A stretch of DNA of 21,608 nucleotides from CAZVWH01 sp964631175 (GTDB lineage: Bacteria > Planctomycetota > Phycisphaerae > Sedimentisphaerales > Anaerobacaceae): NCBI GenBank assembly GCA_964631175.1, contig CAZVWH010000049.1, forward strand, positions 1-21,608, given 5' to 3'. A program made the position numbers and the translations under genes. The stretch's first letter is position 1. Every line of letters begins with the position of its first letter. Of the stretch, positions 1-6,879 are shown one piece after another. A model generated the notes under the pieces. It did no database searches and was not told the DNA's origin. It worked only from the letters and a program-made list of their open reading frames with translations.

Positions 1-28
1 CTTCTGACTTCTGACTTCTGACTTCTGA
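1..28. repeat. 7-bp tandem repeat, 4 copies
   Basis: Four exact copies of CTTCTGA run from the first base of the window, so the array may extend beyond it. It is non-coding. The same kind of short intergenic tandem repeat, with a different unit, recurs near 10621. Confidence 0.9.
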
Positions 29-107
29 CGGGCATTATACCCGAAAAGTGCTTGATTTTCAAGTGAAATCTTTTCTCGATCCTCGATTCTTGCCTGTCCT
101 GAGTTCC

Positions 108-182
108 AGTCGAAGGGATACTGGATGCTTGATTCTTAATGCTGGCCTGCACTGAGCGTAGTCGAAGTGTCGAAGGGATACT
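108..182. repeat. Duplicated dispersed-repeat fragment
   Basis: The 13-mer TCGAAGGGATACT occurs at 110-122 and again at 170-182, exactly 60 bp apart. Between them lies CTGAGCGTAGTCGAAG (151-166), a motif that resembles dispersed intergenic repeats of many environmental genomes (recollection, not searched). Short open frames here (for example 139-363 on +) have no recognisable protein content and are not called. Confidence 0.6.
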
Positions 183-360
183 TGCCTGCCCTCTGCCTTA
201 TACTCTTACGCGCTCTCGCTTTTGCGCACTTGCTTGTGCTGCCTTCTGCTCGGATACTTATTTTTTCGTATTCCTTCGCATACTCACTGTACGTTTCCTT
301 GTTGCGGCCTCCGGCAGCACTGCGCAACCCCATACCACCGACCCCCGTCGGCGGCGTATA

Positions 361-384
361 TAGCCCAGGGTTTCACCCTGGGTT
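361..384 (+). repeat. TTAGCC-family palindrome P1
   Basis: TAGCCC (361-366) leads into a perfect 8-bp stem, CCCAGGGT (364-371) and ACCCTGGG (375-382), with loop TTC. No T-run follows, so it is not a canonical terminator. It has the same design as P8 (17467-17489): a TAG head, an 8-bp GC-rich stem and a 3-nt T-rich loop. Confidence 0.7.
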
Positions 385-677
385 GCAGGCGTGAGGTCCG
401 CTTCCTCCGTCCTTAATTCGAGAGAGTTACCGTTTCCAATCTATCCACAAAATCCTCTTGACTTCTCCCCTCTTTCCACCTATTTTATTAATACTTACCC
501 CGCTGTTTTGCGGGTTTCTTATCGTGTCAGCGGGGCGGCGTTACAAAATACTTAATCCGATACTTACTGCGGAATCAACACAAGATATGCTTTTTATTAA
601 CCGCGAAAATATCGAGGCAATTGGCGAAAGGCTTAATCGCCAATATTGAATCTATTCGAAGTGTATCATAAACTGAC
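385..677. other. Gene-free stretch, no supported feature
   Basis: A 63-codon frame (458-649, TTG start) encodes a hydrophobic stretch followed by a charged tail, but it has no ribosome binding site and no family I recognise. It could be a decayed gene remnant. Nothing else is supported before the promoter at 678. Confidence 0.4.
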
Positions 678-706
678 TTGCTTAGAAGTGTTAGGGCTTA
701 TATAAT
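678..706 (+). promoter_or_regulatory. Sigma70-type promoter of the R-M operon
   Basis: TTGCTT (678-683) and a perfect TATAAT (701-706) are separated by 17 bp. Transcription would start near 713, giving a leader of about 32 nt before the methyltransferase ATG at 745. No operator or controller-protein gene is visible, so control of the R-M system may be by this promoter alone. Confidence 0.65.
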
Positions 707-744
707 GCACAAGGGAAAAAAGCAATATCTGTAGAATATAAAGC

Positions 745-2205
745 ATGTTTGCATTTAAGACCGAAATGACGCAAGCTCTAGAAGCCAGATTTGAGAGCGA
801 CACACTCAGTACTGATGCCTACTTAGGTAAAATCACAGCAATAGACCGCTATCTACATAAGGACTTCAATCAGTCTCTTCGGGATGAGAAATCACTTACA
901 CGCCGAGTAGTTAGTTTTCAAGCCAACAAGACCAGAAGCGTCCATAGATGGTACAAGTATAAGGAGGCATTTTCCGCCGAGCTCGTCGAATACCTCCTGC
1001 GAAAGTACAATATCCCTAAGGGTAAGATACTAGATCCTTTTGCTGGCATTGGTACAACTCTATTCGCTGCGGCACAACTGGGTTATTCTGCCGATGGAAT
1101 AGAATTACTTCCAGTCGGGCAAGAAGTGATCAATGCTAGGGTATATGCGGACAAAATAAAACCGGCGGAGGTGAATAAGTTAAAGCGATGGAGAGACGAG
1201 CAACCATGGAGAAGCTGTACTCATTCGATGGATTTTAACAAGTTGAGGATAACAGAGGGAGCTTATCCACCTCAAACTGAGGTAGAAATAGGCAAGTATC
1301 TTTATCAACTAAAAAAAGAACACCCACCAGTATCTAATCTCCTGAAGTTCGCATTTCTTTGTGTCTTGGAATCCGTCAGCTTCACTAGAAAAGACGGGCA
1401 GTACTTGAGATGGGATTCAAGGTCGGGAAGAAAGAATGGTCATAAGCCTTTTAGTAAAGGTGAAATATACACGTTTAGGGAAGCAATAGTTAAGAAACTG
1501 GATGAGATAATTTTCGACCTTGTGAACAGTAAAAAATCACACGGTATGTTCGCTCAGCCAAAAATTTCTTCTGGGGAAATACGGCTGTTTAGAGAGTCTT
1601 CTCTTGATATCCTGCCAACTTTGAAAACAGATTCATACACGTCTATAATTACCTCCCCACCTTACTGCAACCGCTACGATTATACAAGGACGTATGCACT
1701 TGAACTTGCAATGCTCGGCATTACAGAATCCCAATTAGTCGAATTAAGACAAAATATGCTTAGTTGTACTGTCGAGAATCGACCCAAAGACCTTCTGAGA
1801 ACAAATCCAAACTGGCAAAAGGCCGTTGAGGTTACAGATAAGCAAGAATTATTACAAACAATCATTGAATATCTTGAATACCAGAAGCGCGAGCAAAAAT
1901 TAAACAACCCTGGAATTGCCCGGATGGTTAAAGGATATTTCTACGAAATGGCTTGTGTTATTTTTGAGTGTCATAGAATTTTGTGCCCCAACGGCTTGAT
2001 GTTTATGGTAAACGACAATGTAAGATACGCCGGCGCAAGCATCTCTGTTGATCTCATACTCTCCTCTATCGCCGAAGGTCTGGGTTTTGCTGTTGACGAA
2101 ATACTTATCGTACCTCAGGGTAAAGGCAATAGCAGCCAGCAAATGGGCAAATACGGCAGGGATGCGTTAAGAAAGTGCGTTTATGTTTGGAGGAAATCTG
2201 CTTGA
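745..2205 (+). CDS. DNA methyltransferase of a type II R-M system (N4-cytosine/N6-adenine class)
   Basis: Amino-methyltransferase of 486 aa that would protect host DNA from the endonuclease encoded next to it. The AdoMet-binding motif I, DPFAGIGTT, is at residues 97-105 and the catalytic TSPPY (motif IV) at 303-307; S/D-PP-Y marks exocyclic-amine methylases, and TSPPY is typical of N4-cytosine enzymes. About 200 residues separate motif I from motif IV, so the recognition region may lie between them, as in the alpha arrangement. The start ATG follows a 32-nt leader with no strong Shine-Dalgarno; an internal ATG at 766 is possible. It overlaps the endonuclease start by 4 nt, and the M-then-R order matches what I recall of AvaI. 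The target base is not determinable from sequence alone. Confidence 0.88.
   Translation: MFAFKTEMTQALEARFESDTLSTDAYLGKITAIDRYLHKDFNQSLRDEKSLTRRVVSFQANKTRSVHRWYKYKEAFSAELVEYLLRKYNIPKGKILDPFAGIGTTLFAAAQLGYSADGIELLPVGQEVINARVYADKIKPAEVNKLKRWRDEQPWRSCTHSMDFNKLRITEGAYPPQTEVEIGKYLYQLKKEHPPVSNLLKFAFLCVLESVSFTRKDGQYLRWDSRSGRKNGHKPFSKGEIYTFREAIVKKLDEIIFDLVNSKKSHGMFAQPKISSGEIRLFRESSLDILPTLKTDSYTSIITSPPYCNRYDYTRTYALELAMLGITESQLVELRQNMLSCTVENRPKDLLRTNPNWQKAVEVTDKQELLQTIIEYLEYQKREQKLNNPGIARMVKGYFYEMACVIFECHRILCPNGLMFMVNDNVRYAGASISVDLILSSIAEGLGFAVDEILIVPQGKGNSSQQMGKYGRDALRKCVYVWRKSA
2189..2204 (+). promoter_or_regulatory. RBS and TTG start deciding the endonuclease N-terminus
   Basis: GGAGG (2189-2193) lies 8 nt before TTG (2202-2204), which overlaps the methylase stop TGA (2203-2205). 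An in-frame GTG at 2175 would add nine residues but has no comparable ribosome binding site and sits deeper in the methylase gene. The TTGA overlap implies translational coupling, so the nuclease is made from ribosomes that have finished the methylase. Confidence 0.75.
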
Positions 2206-3173
2206 GCAAGGTCATCAGTTACAAAACTCATCTTAATTCAAGCGACTCACTTGTTACTCCCTATGAGGAGACACGTGCAGGCTTCATATCTCTGGCGTTG
2301 GAAAAGAACAGGAAAGCAACGCCTTTTGTAGAAGAAGCAAAGGCGTTGAAAGTCATAGCGTCAAAAGCCAAAAATCCGAAAGACCTCCTAAAGATGAAAG
2401 AGATACGCGGCTCGATACTAACAGCAGCGGGAATATCCGACAAAGCAAATGGCTATCTTACCGAAGGTAACAGAATCGAGGCAATCAAAGGCTTAATCCA
2501 CAAGTTTCTCGAACCGGCCGGAAATCAATTCGTTGATGAACTTGTTTATAGATTCCTGCTTACCAGAGGTGACTCGCTTGGCGGCAGTATCAGGAATCTT
2601 GCCGGTTCAGTAGGCGAGCAGAAATTTTCAAGGGCACTGATTGCAACCTTATCCGTTAAGGGTAAAAACTATCGTTGGTTTCACTCAAAATCCAAAAAGT
2701 GGATAGAGCAGTCCGCCGATGATTCCGATATTGAGCTTAACCTCAAAGGGTTGAACTGGCAATCCAAAGGACCGAGGACATTGATTTATAATTTAACTGT
2801 GCCAATGGTCCAGAAGAATGTTGACCTATCCCTTTTTGCTGTTGCCCACGACGCAATTAGCATAGGAAACAACGAAAAATCCGCTCTTAACAACCCAAAG
2901 AAGTATCTTGCTCTGGGTGAGCTAAAAGGCGGTATAGACCCTGCAGGCGCAGATGAGCACTGGAAGACAGCAAATTCGGCGCTCGAGCGTATCAGGAAAG
3001 GGTTTGCGAAATTGCATTTTACTCCGAAGACTTTTTTTGTTGGCGCAGCAATTGAAAAGTCAATGGCTCAAGAGATATATCGACAACTCCAGGAAGGCCT
3101 CCTCTCAAATGCCGCGAACCTTACAAACGAAAGCCAGACCATATCCATTTGTAAATGGCTGATTAATCTTTGA
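2202..3173 (+). CDS. Type II restriction endonuclease, AvaI/BsoBI family
   Basis: From the TTG start the protein is 323 aa, the length I recall for BsoBI. AvaI and BsoBI cut the sequence CYCGRG. The segment GELKGGIDPAGADEHWKTA carries the catalytic core: Glu240 and Lys242 (the E-x-K of PD-(D/E)XK nucleases) and His253, the same numbers I recall for BsoBI active-site residues. The preceding acidic residue is probably the Asp of VDLSLF (208), although BsoBI is recalled as Asp212, so a small gap would be needed. The gene is translationally coupled to the upstream methylase. Family assignment is strong; the exact recognition sequence is inferred from the family. Confidence 0.87.
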   Translation: MSKVISYKTHLNSSDSLVTPYEETRAGFISLALEKNRKATPFVEEAKALKVIASKAKNPKDLLKMKEIRGSILTAAGISDKANGYLTEGNRIEAIKGLIHKFLEPAGNQFVDELVYRFLLTRGDSLGGSIRNLAGSVGEQKFSRALIATLSVKGKNYRWFHSKSKKWIEQSADDSDIELNLKGLNWQSKGPRTLIYNLTVPMVQKNVDLSLFAVAHDAISIGNNEKSALNNPKKYLALGELKGGIDPAGADEHWKTANSALERIRKGFAKLHFTPKTFFVGAAIEKSMAQEIYRQLQEGLLSNAANLTNESQTISICKWLINL

Positions 3174-3205
3174 CCGCTGCCATTGTTACCAACCCAAATT
3201 TCTTG

Positions 3206-3234
3206 TTGCTCTTATCACAATGCCAGCATAAAAT
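3206..3234 (+). promoter_or_regulatory. Weak candidate promoter for the 3281 gene
   Basis: TTGCTC (3206-3211) and TAAAAT (3229-3234) are 17 bp apart in the 107-bp gap after the endonuclease gene. The -10 box is one base from consensus but the -35 box matches only at TTG. Confidence 0.3.
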
Positions 3235-3280
3235 CATCGGAAACCCTGCTATACATTATTATGTTATTGCCTAATCAACT

Positions 3281-3961
3281 ATGGCAGAGAAAAAAACAGA
3301 ACGTGAATATCTATTAGAAACAAGGGTATTTGCGACGAACATTTTCGCTTCTCTTCCCCACAACGTTGAAGCCGTTGCGCTTACCTGGAAATCTAAAGTC
3401 CCTTTTAAGGCGCTCTCCCTAAGGGAAGTTCTGATACATCGAATAGCAGAATTATCAATGGTTGCTGTAGATCTATTTGAATGTAATAAATTAGTACCAG
3501 CATTTATCATAACAAGAGCCGTTGTTGAGACAGTAGCAATGACATACTTGTTCAGTCAAAAGAATAGCGAGTTTCTCGGCTCTAAGGATGTTAAAAAACT
3601 TGATGAATTTCTAATGAAAGCAATGTTTGGGAGTCGTGACAGTTCTACTCCGCTGGACTCATACAATGTCCTTACAGCAGTGGATAAAATGGACAAAGAG
3701 TATAACGGCTTCAGGAAAATGTATGATTGGCTCTGTGAATTCACACATCCAAATTGGTCAGGTGTATTAGGTGCCTACGGACAACTCGACCGTGAGAAGT
3801 ATTCACTATCCTTGGGGAGCGAGAATAGTCGCATACCTATTATTTTAGGTTTAGCACCTTTCAATGCTTCTCTAAAGTTATTCGAGCATTACTATAACGA
3901 TTTGGCTGAGCAATTAAGTAACCTAAATGAGTTTTTCGAAAACCAAAATGACTCAAAGTGA
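3281..3961 (+). CDS. Hypothetical helical protein next to the R-M system
   Basis: A 226-aa protein I do not recognise with certainty. It is soluble and predicted mostly helical, without signal peptide or membrane segment. A central block (HRIAELSMVAVDLFECNK, then AFIITRAVVETVAMTYLF) and a later EFTHPNWSGV resemble the R...E and H-containing helices of DUF5677/HEPN-like families, but this is impression only. It starts 107 bp after the endonuclease gene on the same strand and lacks a clear Shine-Dalgarno. Its position suggests a defence accessory such as an abortive-infection protein, or simply cargo of the same island. The start at 3281 is the first ATG and is not otherwise supported. Confidence 0.65.
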   Translation: MAEKKTEREYLLETRVFATNIFASLPHNVEAVALTWKSKVPFKALSLREVLIHRIAELSMVAVDLFECNKLVPAFIITRAVVETVAMTYLFSQKNSEFLGSKDVKKLDEFLMKAMFGSRDSSTPLDSYNVLTAVDKMDKEYNGFRKMYDWLCEFTHPNWSGVLGAYGQLDREKYSLSLGSENSRIPIILGLAPFNASLKLFEHYYNDLAEQLSNLNEFFENQNDSK

Positions 3962-4477
3962 CATAAACACTGCTATAAAGTTTGACAATAACATCAAACT
4001 GCAGGGGATACTGCTAACACGCTTGATCCATGATGTTCCACATTGAATTGGGATAGACTTTCCCACTACTGCTTTTGCTTTTTCTCTTTTACCTTTTGCC
4101 TTTTGAATTGACTTATTATTCTCCCCCAAAATCGCCAATCCCTCTCTTGCAGAAGGTTGTTGATCTTAATTCTCGCTTTTGCCTCTTTCGCTGTAGTTTA
4201 TTCTGTACATTGCTCTGGCCTTTTCTCCGCCATTTTGCTGTTTCCTATACTATTTCTGTATTATATCAGCCGCACAAAAACATATATTAGCTCTAATATC
4301 GTAGTTTGCAATATTAATCTATAGGCCGCAGGCTTACAGGCTTACAAGTTTTGCCTATCCGGAAGGCTTTTTCCCCCTACCTGCTGCGCCGAGTGCGTAG
4401 CACGGCGAGTAAATTAGTTCGACAGGCTCACCACTTATGACACGCACCCCAATAAATACGTTTGCCGGGTATTGTGA
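3962..4477. other. Gene-free stretch with pyrimidine-rich and repeat sequence
   Basis: About 500 bp without a credible gene. It contains a pyrimidine-rich block with repeated CTTTTGCCTTTT-like units (about 4071-4105; a similar block lies at 14256-14290), a short tandem CAGGCTTA (about 4328-4345), a bulged hairpin at 4387-4407 and a TTCGACAGGCTCACCAC fragment near 4418. Open frames on both strands here are low-complexity and are not called. Confidence 0.5.
4387..4407. repeat. Bulged hairpin repeat
   Basis: CGCC (4387-4390), a 2-nt bulge, then GTGC (4393-4396) pair with GCAC (4400-4403) and GGCG (4404-4407) around a GTA loop: eight perfect pairs with one bulge. No T-run follows, so it is more likely a dispersed palindrome than a terminator. 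Confidence 0.5.
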
Positions 4478-4506
4478 TTGACCTGAAATCAGCGAAAAAC
4501 TATAAT
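4478..4506 (+). promoter_or_regulatory. Near-consensus sigma70 promoter of the redox cluster
   Basis: TTGACC (4478-4483) and TATAAT (4501-4506) are exactly 17 bp apart, one base from full consensus. Transcription would begin near 4513, with a leader of about 38 nt before the ATG at 4551. This is the strongest promoter in the window and would drive the DUF6599-DUF362 pair. Confidence 0.75.
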
Positions 4507-4550
4507 TATCCGGATTGCACATTCAAAGAAGTTGTATAACCGGAGTTGCT

Positions 4551-5582
4551 ATGGGTTCGGTTCCTGGCCGAGCAAAACATCTCGAATCTGCTGTAAGCTT
4601 TTGCTTATTAGCGGTCTTATTTATTATTGGGATTGTCATATTTATAAAGCAATCCGATTATGATATGAGCCGGCTTGGCGTAAGTAGTACCCCTATTGAG
4701 CTGCCATCTCAACCACCGACATTAACCAGAGAAGAAAAGCCGGCCTTAAATTCATTAAAACCTCAAGGATTTGACGCGCTCTCGGAAACCGAGGTGTATG
4801 AGCCAGAGAACCTCTACGAAAAGATTAACGGCAAGGCCCCTCTTTATATCGACTCCGGCTTTGTAAAATTGTTTACACAGCGTTTCATAAGTGAAAGCGA
4901 TGAAGACCTGTGGATGGAACTATTTGTTTTTGATATGGCCGATATTGGAAATGCCTTTTCCATTTATAGTCTGCAAAAAAGGCCCGACTCTGAGGACCTG
5001 GCGGATATGCAATTCGGATACAAGACCAGCAATAGTCTATATTTTGTGCACGGCAAATATTATATTGAATTGCTGGGCTCTTCTGAATCGGCTGAACTGC
5101 TCTATACAATGGAGCAGGTTGCGGACAAAATTATTGACATTTTTCCTTTTGATAAAAATACAAAAATAGATGAGCTGGCGTTACTGCCCCAGGAAAATCT
5201 CGTTCCCGGCAGCACCAAACTTTATCTGGCCAATGCCTTTGGCTTTGAAGGTCTGTCTGATACTTTTACTGCGCAATACAAAATTGATGGTGAAACTATA
5301 ATGGCATTTTTAAGCGAACAGGCAGGCATCACAGAAGCTAAGACAATGGCGGAGAATTACCGTAAGTTTTTGATTGAAAATGGTGCAATACCCAAAAAAG
5401 CGATAGACCAAAGCCTCGAAGGTAAAACGTTCGATTTTTACGGCACGACGGAAATTGTCTTTAGTGTCGGCCCATTTGTGGCAGGGATACATGAGGCAGA
5501 AAATCAGCAGACCGCTGAGAAAGCAGCGAGGTTGCTTGCTAATAAGTTCAGAATGTTTACAGAAGCGGTGAGTGATGAGTAA
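4551..5582 (+). CDS. Membrane-anchored DUF6599 family protein
   Basis: A 343-aa protein with one N-terminal membrane segment (about residues 14-33), a short Pro-rich linker and a large extracytoplasmic domain. LYEKINGKAPLYI (88-100) matches the LYE-x-INGGAELYL type signature I associate with DUF6599, whose function is unknown. The ATG at 4551 is preferred over the TTG at 4515 because CGGAG (4541-4545) precedes it at 5 nt and because it sits just before the membrane segment. The gene is first after a strong promoter and overlaps the following DUF362 gene by 8 nt, so the two are co-translated. A role beside the downstream Fe-S proteins is inferred from context only. Confidence 0.75.
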   Translation: MGSVPGRAKHLESAVSFCLLAVLFIIGIVIFIKQSDYDMSRLGVSSTPIELPSQPPTLTREEKPALNSLKPQGFDALSETEVYEPENLYEKINGKAPLYIDSGFVKLFTQRFISESDEDLWMELFVFDMADIGNAFSIYSLQKRPDSEDLADMQFGYKTSNSLYFVHGKYYIELLGSSESAELLYTMEQVADKIIDIFPFDKNTKIDELALLPQENLVPGSTKLYLANAFGFEGLSDTFTAQYKIDGETIMAFLSEQAGITEAKTMAENYRKFLIENGAIPKKAIDQSLEGKTFDFYGTTEIVFSVGPFVAGIHEAENQQTAEKAARLLANKFRMFTEAVSDE

Positions 5583-6576
5583 CAAAGAAAATAATCCGCC
5601 TCGGCGGAGCCGAAGGCGGTTTCTGGCTCGGGCGGGCAAGGCGACAGTTGCGATTGCCGGCTGCGGTATAGCTTCATATCTACTTTATGACCCAACGGGG
5701 CCAAGGCCGGGCGTCGACGCCGAAGACCTCGTGACACTACCTGATTTTTCTGTGCCGCTCAAACCAGGCCAAACGATGTGCGTTGTTCAAGGGCCCGATA
5801 GGACAAAAACAGTAAATAAGGCGATAGAGATGCTCGGTGGTATAGAAAGATTCGTCAACTCGGGCGATACGGTAGCTATAAAACCCAATGTTGCATTTGC
5901 AACACCGGCTATGCTTGGTGCTACGGCTAATCCCCAGCTTGTAGCTGAGATAGTCCGGCTGTGCTACAAAGGCGGAGCAAAAAAAGTAATTGTTACCGAC
6001 AATCCAATTAACGACCCTGCAAGCTGTTTTACATTAAGTGGCGTGGGTAAAGCCACAAGCCAAGCCGGCGGCAAAGTTGTTTTACCAAAAACTCATCTTT
6101 TCAAACATACCACCCTAATAGACGGCAGGCTTATTAAAAATTGGCCTATTTTCTATGAGCCGTTCGAGAAGGCCGACAAATTGATCGGCATTTCGCCGAT
6201 TAAGCACCACCACAGAGCCGGCGCATCGATGTCGATGAAAAACTGGTACGGACTTTTAGGGGGACGGCGTAACGTTTTCCACCAGGATATTAATACTATC
6301 ATTGCCGAGTTAGCGATGATGGTAAAACCAACATTAGTGATATTAGACGGCACCGAAGTGATGGTAACCAACGGCCCAACGGGGGGCTCTGTCTCTGATT
6401 TGAAGCGGGCCAATACGATGATTGCAAGCACGGACTGCGTAGCGGCTGATTCGTACGGCTGCGGCCTTTTAAATCTAAAAATCTCAGACTTACCTTACTT
6501 AGCACAAGCCGAAAAAGCTGGCGCTGGAGCCACTGATGTAAAATCACTGAATCCGATTGTCACTACAGTAACTTAA
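5575..6576 (+). CDS. Tat-exported DUF362 family protein
   Basis: A 333-aa protein with a twin-arginine signal (SRRRFLARAG, residues 12-21, then a hydrophobic stretch to about 37). DUF362 hallmarks are present: AIKPNV (101-106), SPIKHHHRAGASMSMKNWYG (207-226) and VILDG (255-259). Members occur fused to or beside ferredoxins and are thought to be redox or metal proteins, but no reaction is established. No [4Fe-4S] CxxCxxC motif is present here, so electrons would have to come from the polyferredoxin encoded downstream. The ATG at 5575 is preferred over GTG 5572. The codons just before and across the RR motif form a palindrome (5596-5619). The gene is followed by two inserted repeats that separate it from the next gene. 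Confidence 0.82.
   Translation: MSNKENNPPRRSRRRFLARAGKATVAIAGCGIASYLLYDPTGPRPGVDAEDLVTLPDFSVPLKPGQTMCVVQGPDRTKTVNKAIEMLGGIERFVNSGDTVAIKPNVAFATPAMLGATANPQLVAEIVRLCYKGGAKKVIVTDNPINDPASCFTLSGVGKATSQAGGKVVLPKTHLFKHTTLIDGRLIKNWPIFYEPFEKADKLIGISPIKHHHRAGASMSMKNWYGLLGGRRNVFHQDINTIIAELAMMVKPTLVILDGTEVMVTNGPTGGSVSDLKRANTMIASTDCVAADSYGCGLLNLKISDLPYLAQAEKAGAGATDVKSLNPIVTTVT
5596..5619. repeat. Palindrome in the DUF362 Tat signal codons
   Basis: CCGCCTCGGC (5596-5605) pairs with GCCGAAGGCGG (5609-5619), leaving one bulged base and a GGA loop. It encodes PPRRSRRR. The pairing may be a by-product of Arg/Pro-rich codons, or a small palindromic insertion like those in the GDSL and recJ genes. Confidence 0.5.
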
Positions 6577-6607
6577 AAGCAGAAGTTGCTCTTTAGAAAA
6601 GACTTAC

Positions 6608-6700
6608 TGTCATTTCGACCGAAGTCCCCTGGGGACGAAGTGGAGAAATCTACTTTGTATCCAGATTTCTCGACTCGCCTTCGGCTCGCTCGAAATGACA
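6608..6700. repeat. Dispersed palindromic repeat, TGTCATTTCGA family, copy 1
   Basis: A 93-bp interrupted palindrome bounded by TGTCATTTCGA (6608-6618) and TCGAAATGACA (6690-6700). Internally GAGAAATCT and AGATTTCTC pair. It is closely similar to the repeat at 10508-10591, which shares CGAAGTGGAGAAATCT-type and CTCGCTCGAAATGAC blocks. Copy 1 carries an extra small palindrome, GTCCCCTGGGGAC, in its left arm. It is non-coding and too small to encode a transposase. Confidence 0.8.
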
Positions 6701-6720
6701 AATACTGTGTTTTCTACAAA

Positions 6721-6875
6721 GAAAGTAGGTAAGCGTTCACGGGAAAACCGCATTTTTGTCATTGCGAGCGAAGCGAAGCAATCTAAAATCGTACGTTTTT
6801 GAGATTGCTTCGGCCTAAAGGCCTCGCAATGACACAAAAACGCCTTATTTTATGCGTGAACGGTTACGAAAGTAG
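6721..6875. mobile_element. 139-bp MITE with 8-bp target duplication, IS66-like ends
   Basis: The 8-mer GAAAGTAG occurs at 6721-6728 and 6868-6875. Between them a 139-bp element (6729-6867) has terminal inverted repeats GTAAGCGTTCACG and, reversed, GTAACCGTTCACG (12 of 13 match). IS66-family transposons characteristically have ends starting GTAA and make 8-bp duplications, so this looks like a non-autonomous IS66 derivative. Inside it lies a second palindrome, GTCATTGCGAG (6758-6768) with CTCGCAATGAC (6823-6833), a common dispersed repeat type. The element ends 4 bp before the polyferredoxin ATG at 6880, so it has replaced that gene's native upstream sequence. Confidence 0.82.
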
Positions 6876-6879
6876 AAAT

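Noticed and set aside
1..28. Tandem repeat as a CRISPR fragment
   Set aside because: The unit is 7 bp with no spacers.
139..416. Overlapping short frames on both strands
   Set aside because: They run through dispersed repeats and a palindrome, have unlike-protein composition and no ribosome binding sites.
458..649. 63-aa open frame with a hydrophobic start
   Set aside because: TTG start without a ribosome binding site, low-complexity N-terminus and no recognisable family; possibly a remnant.
6799..6879. Upstream extension of the polyferredoxin gene
   Set aside because: The extra 27 codons lie mostly inside the IS66-like MITE; the natural start is the ATG at 6880.
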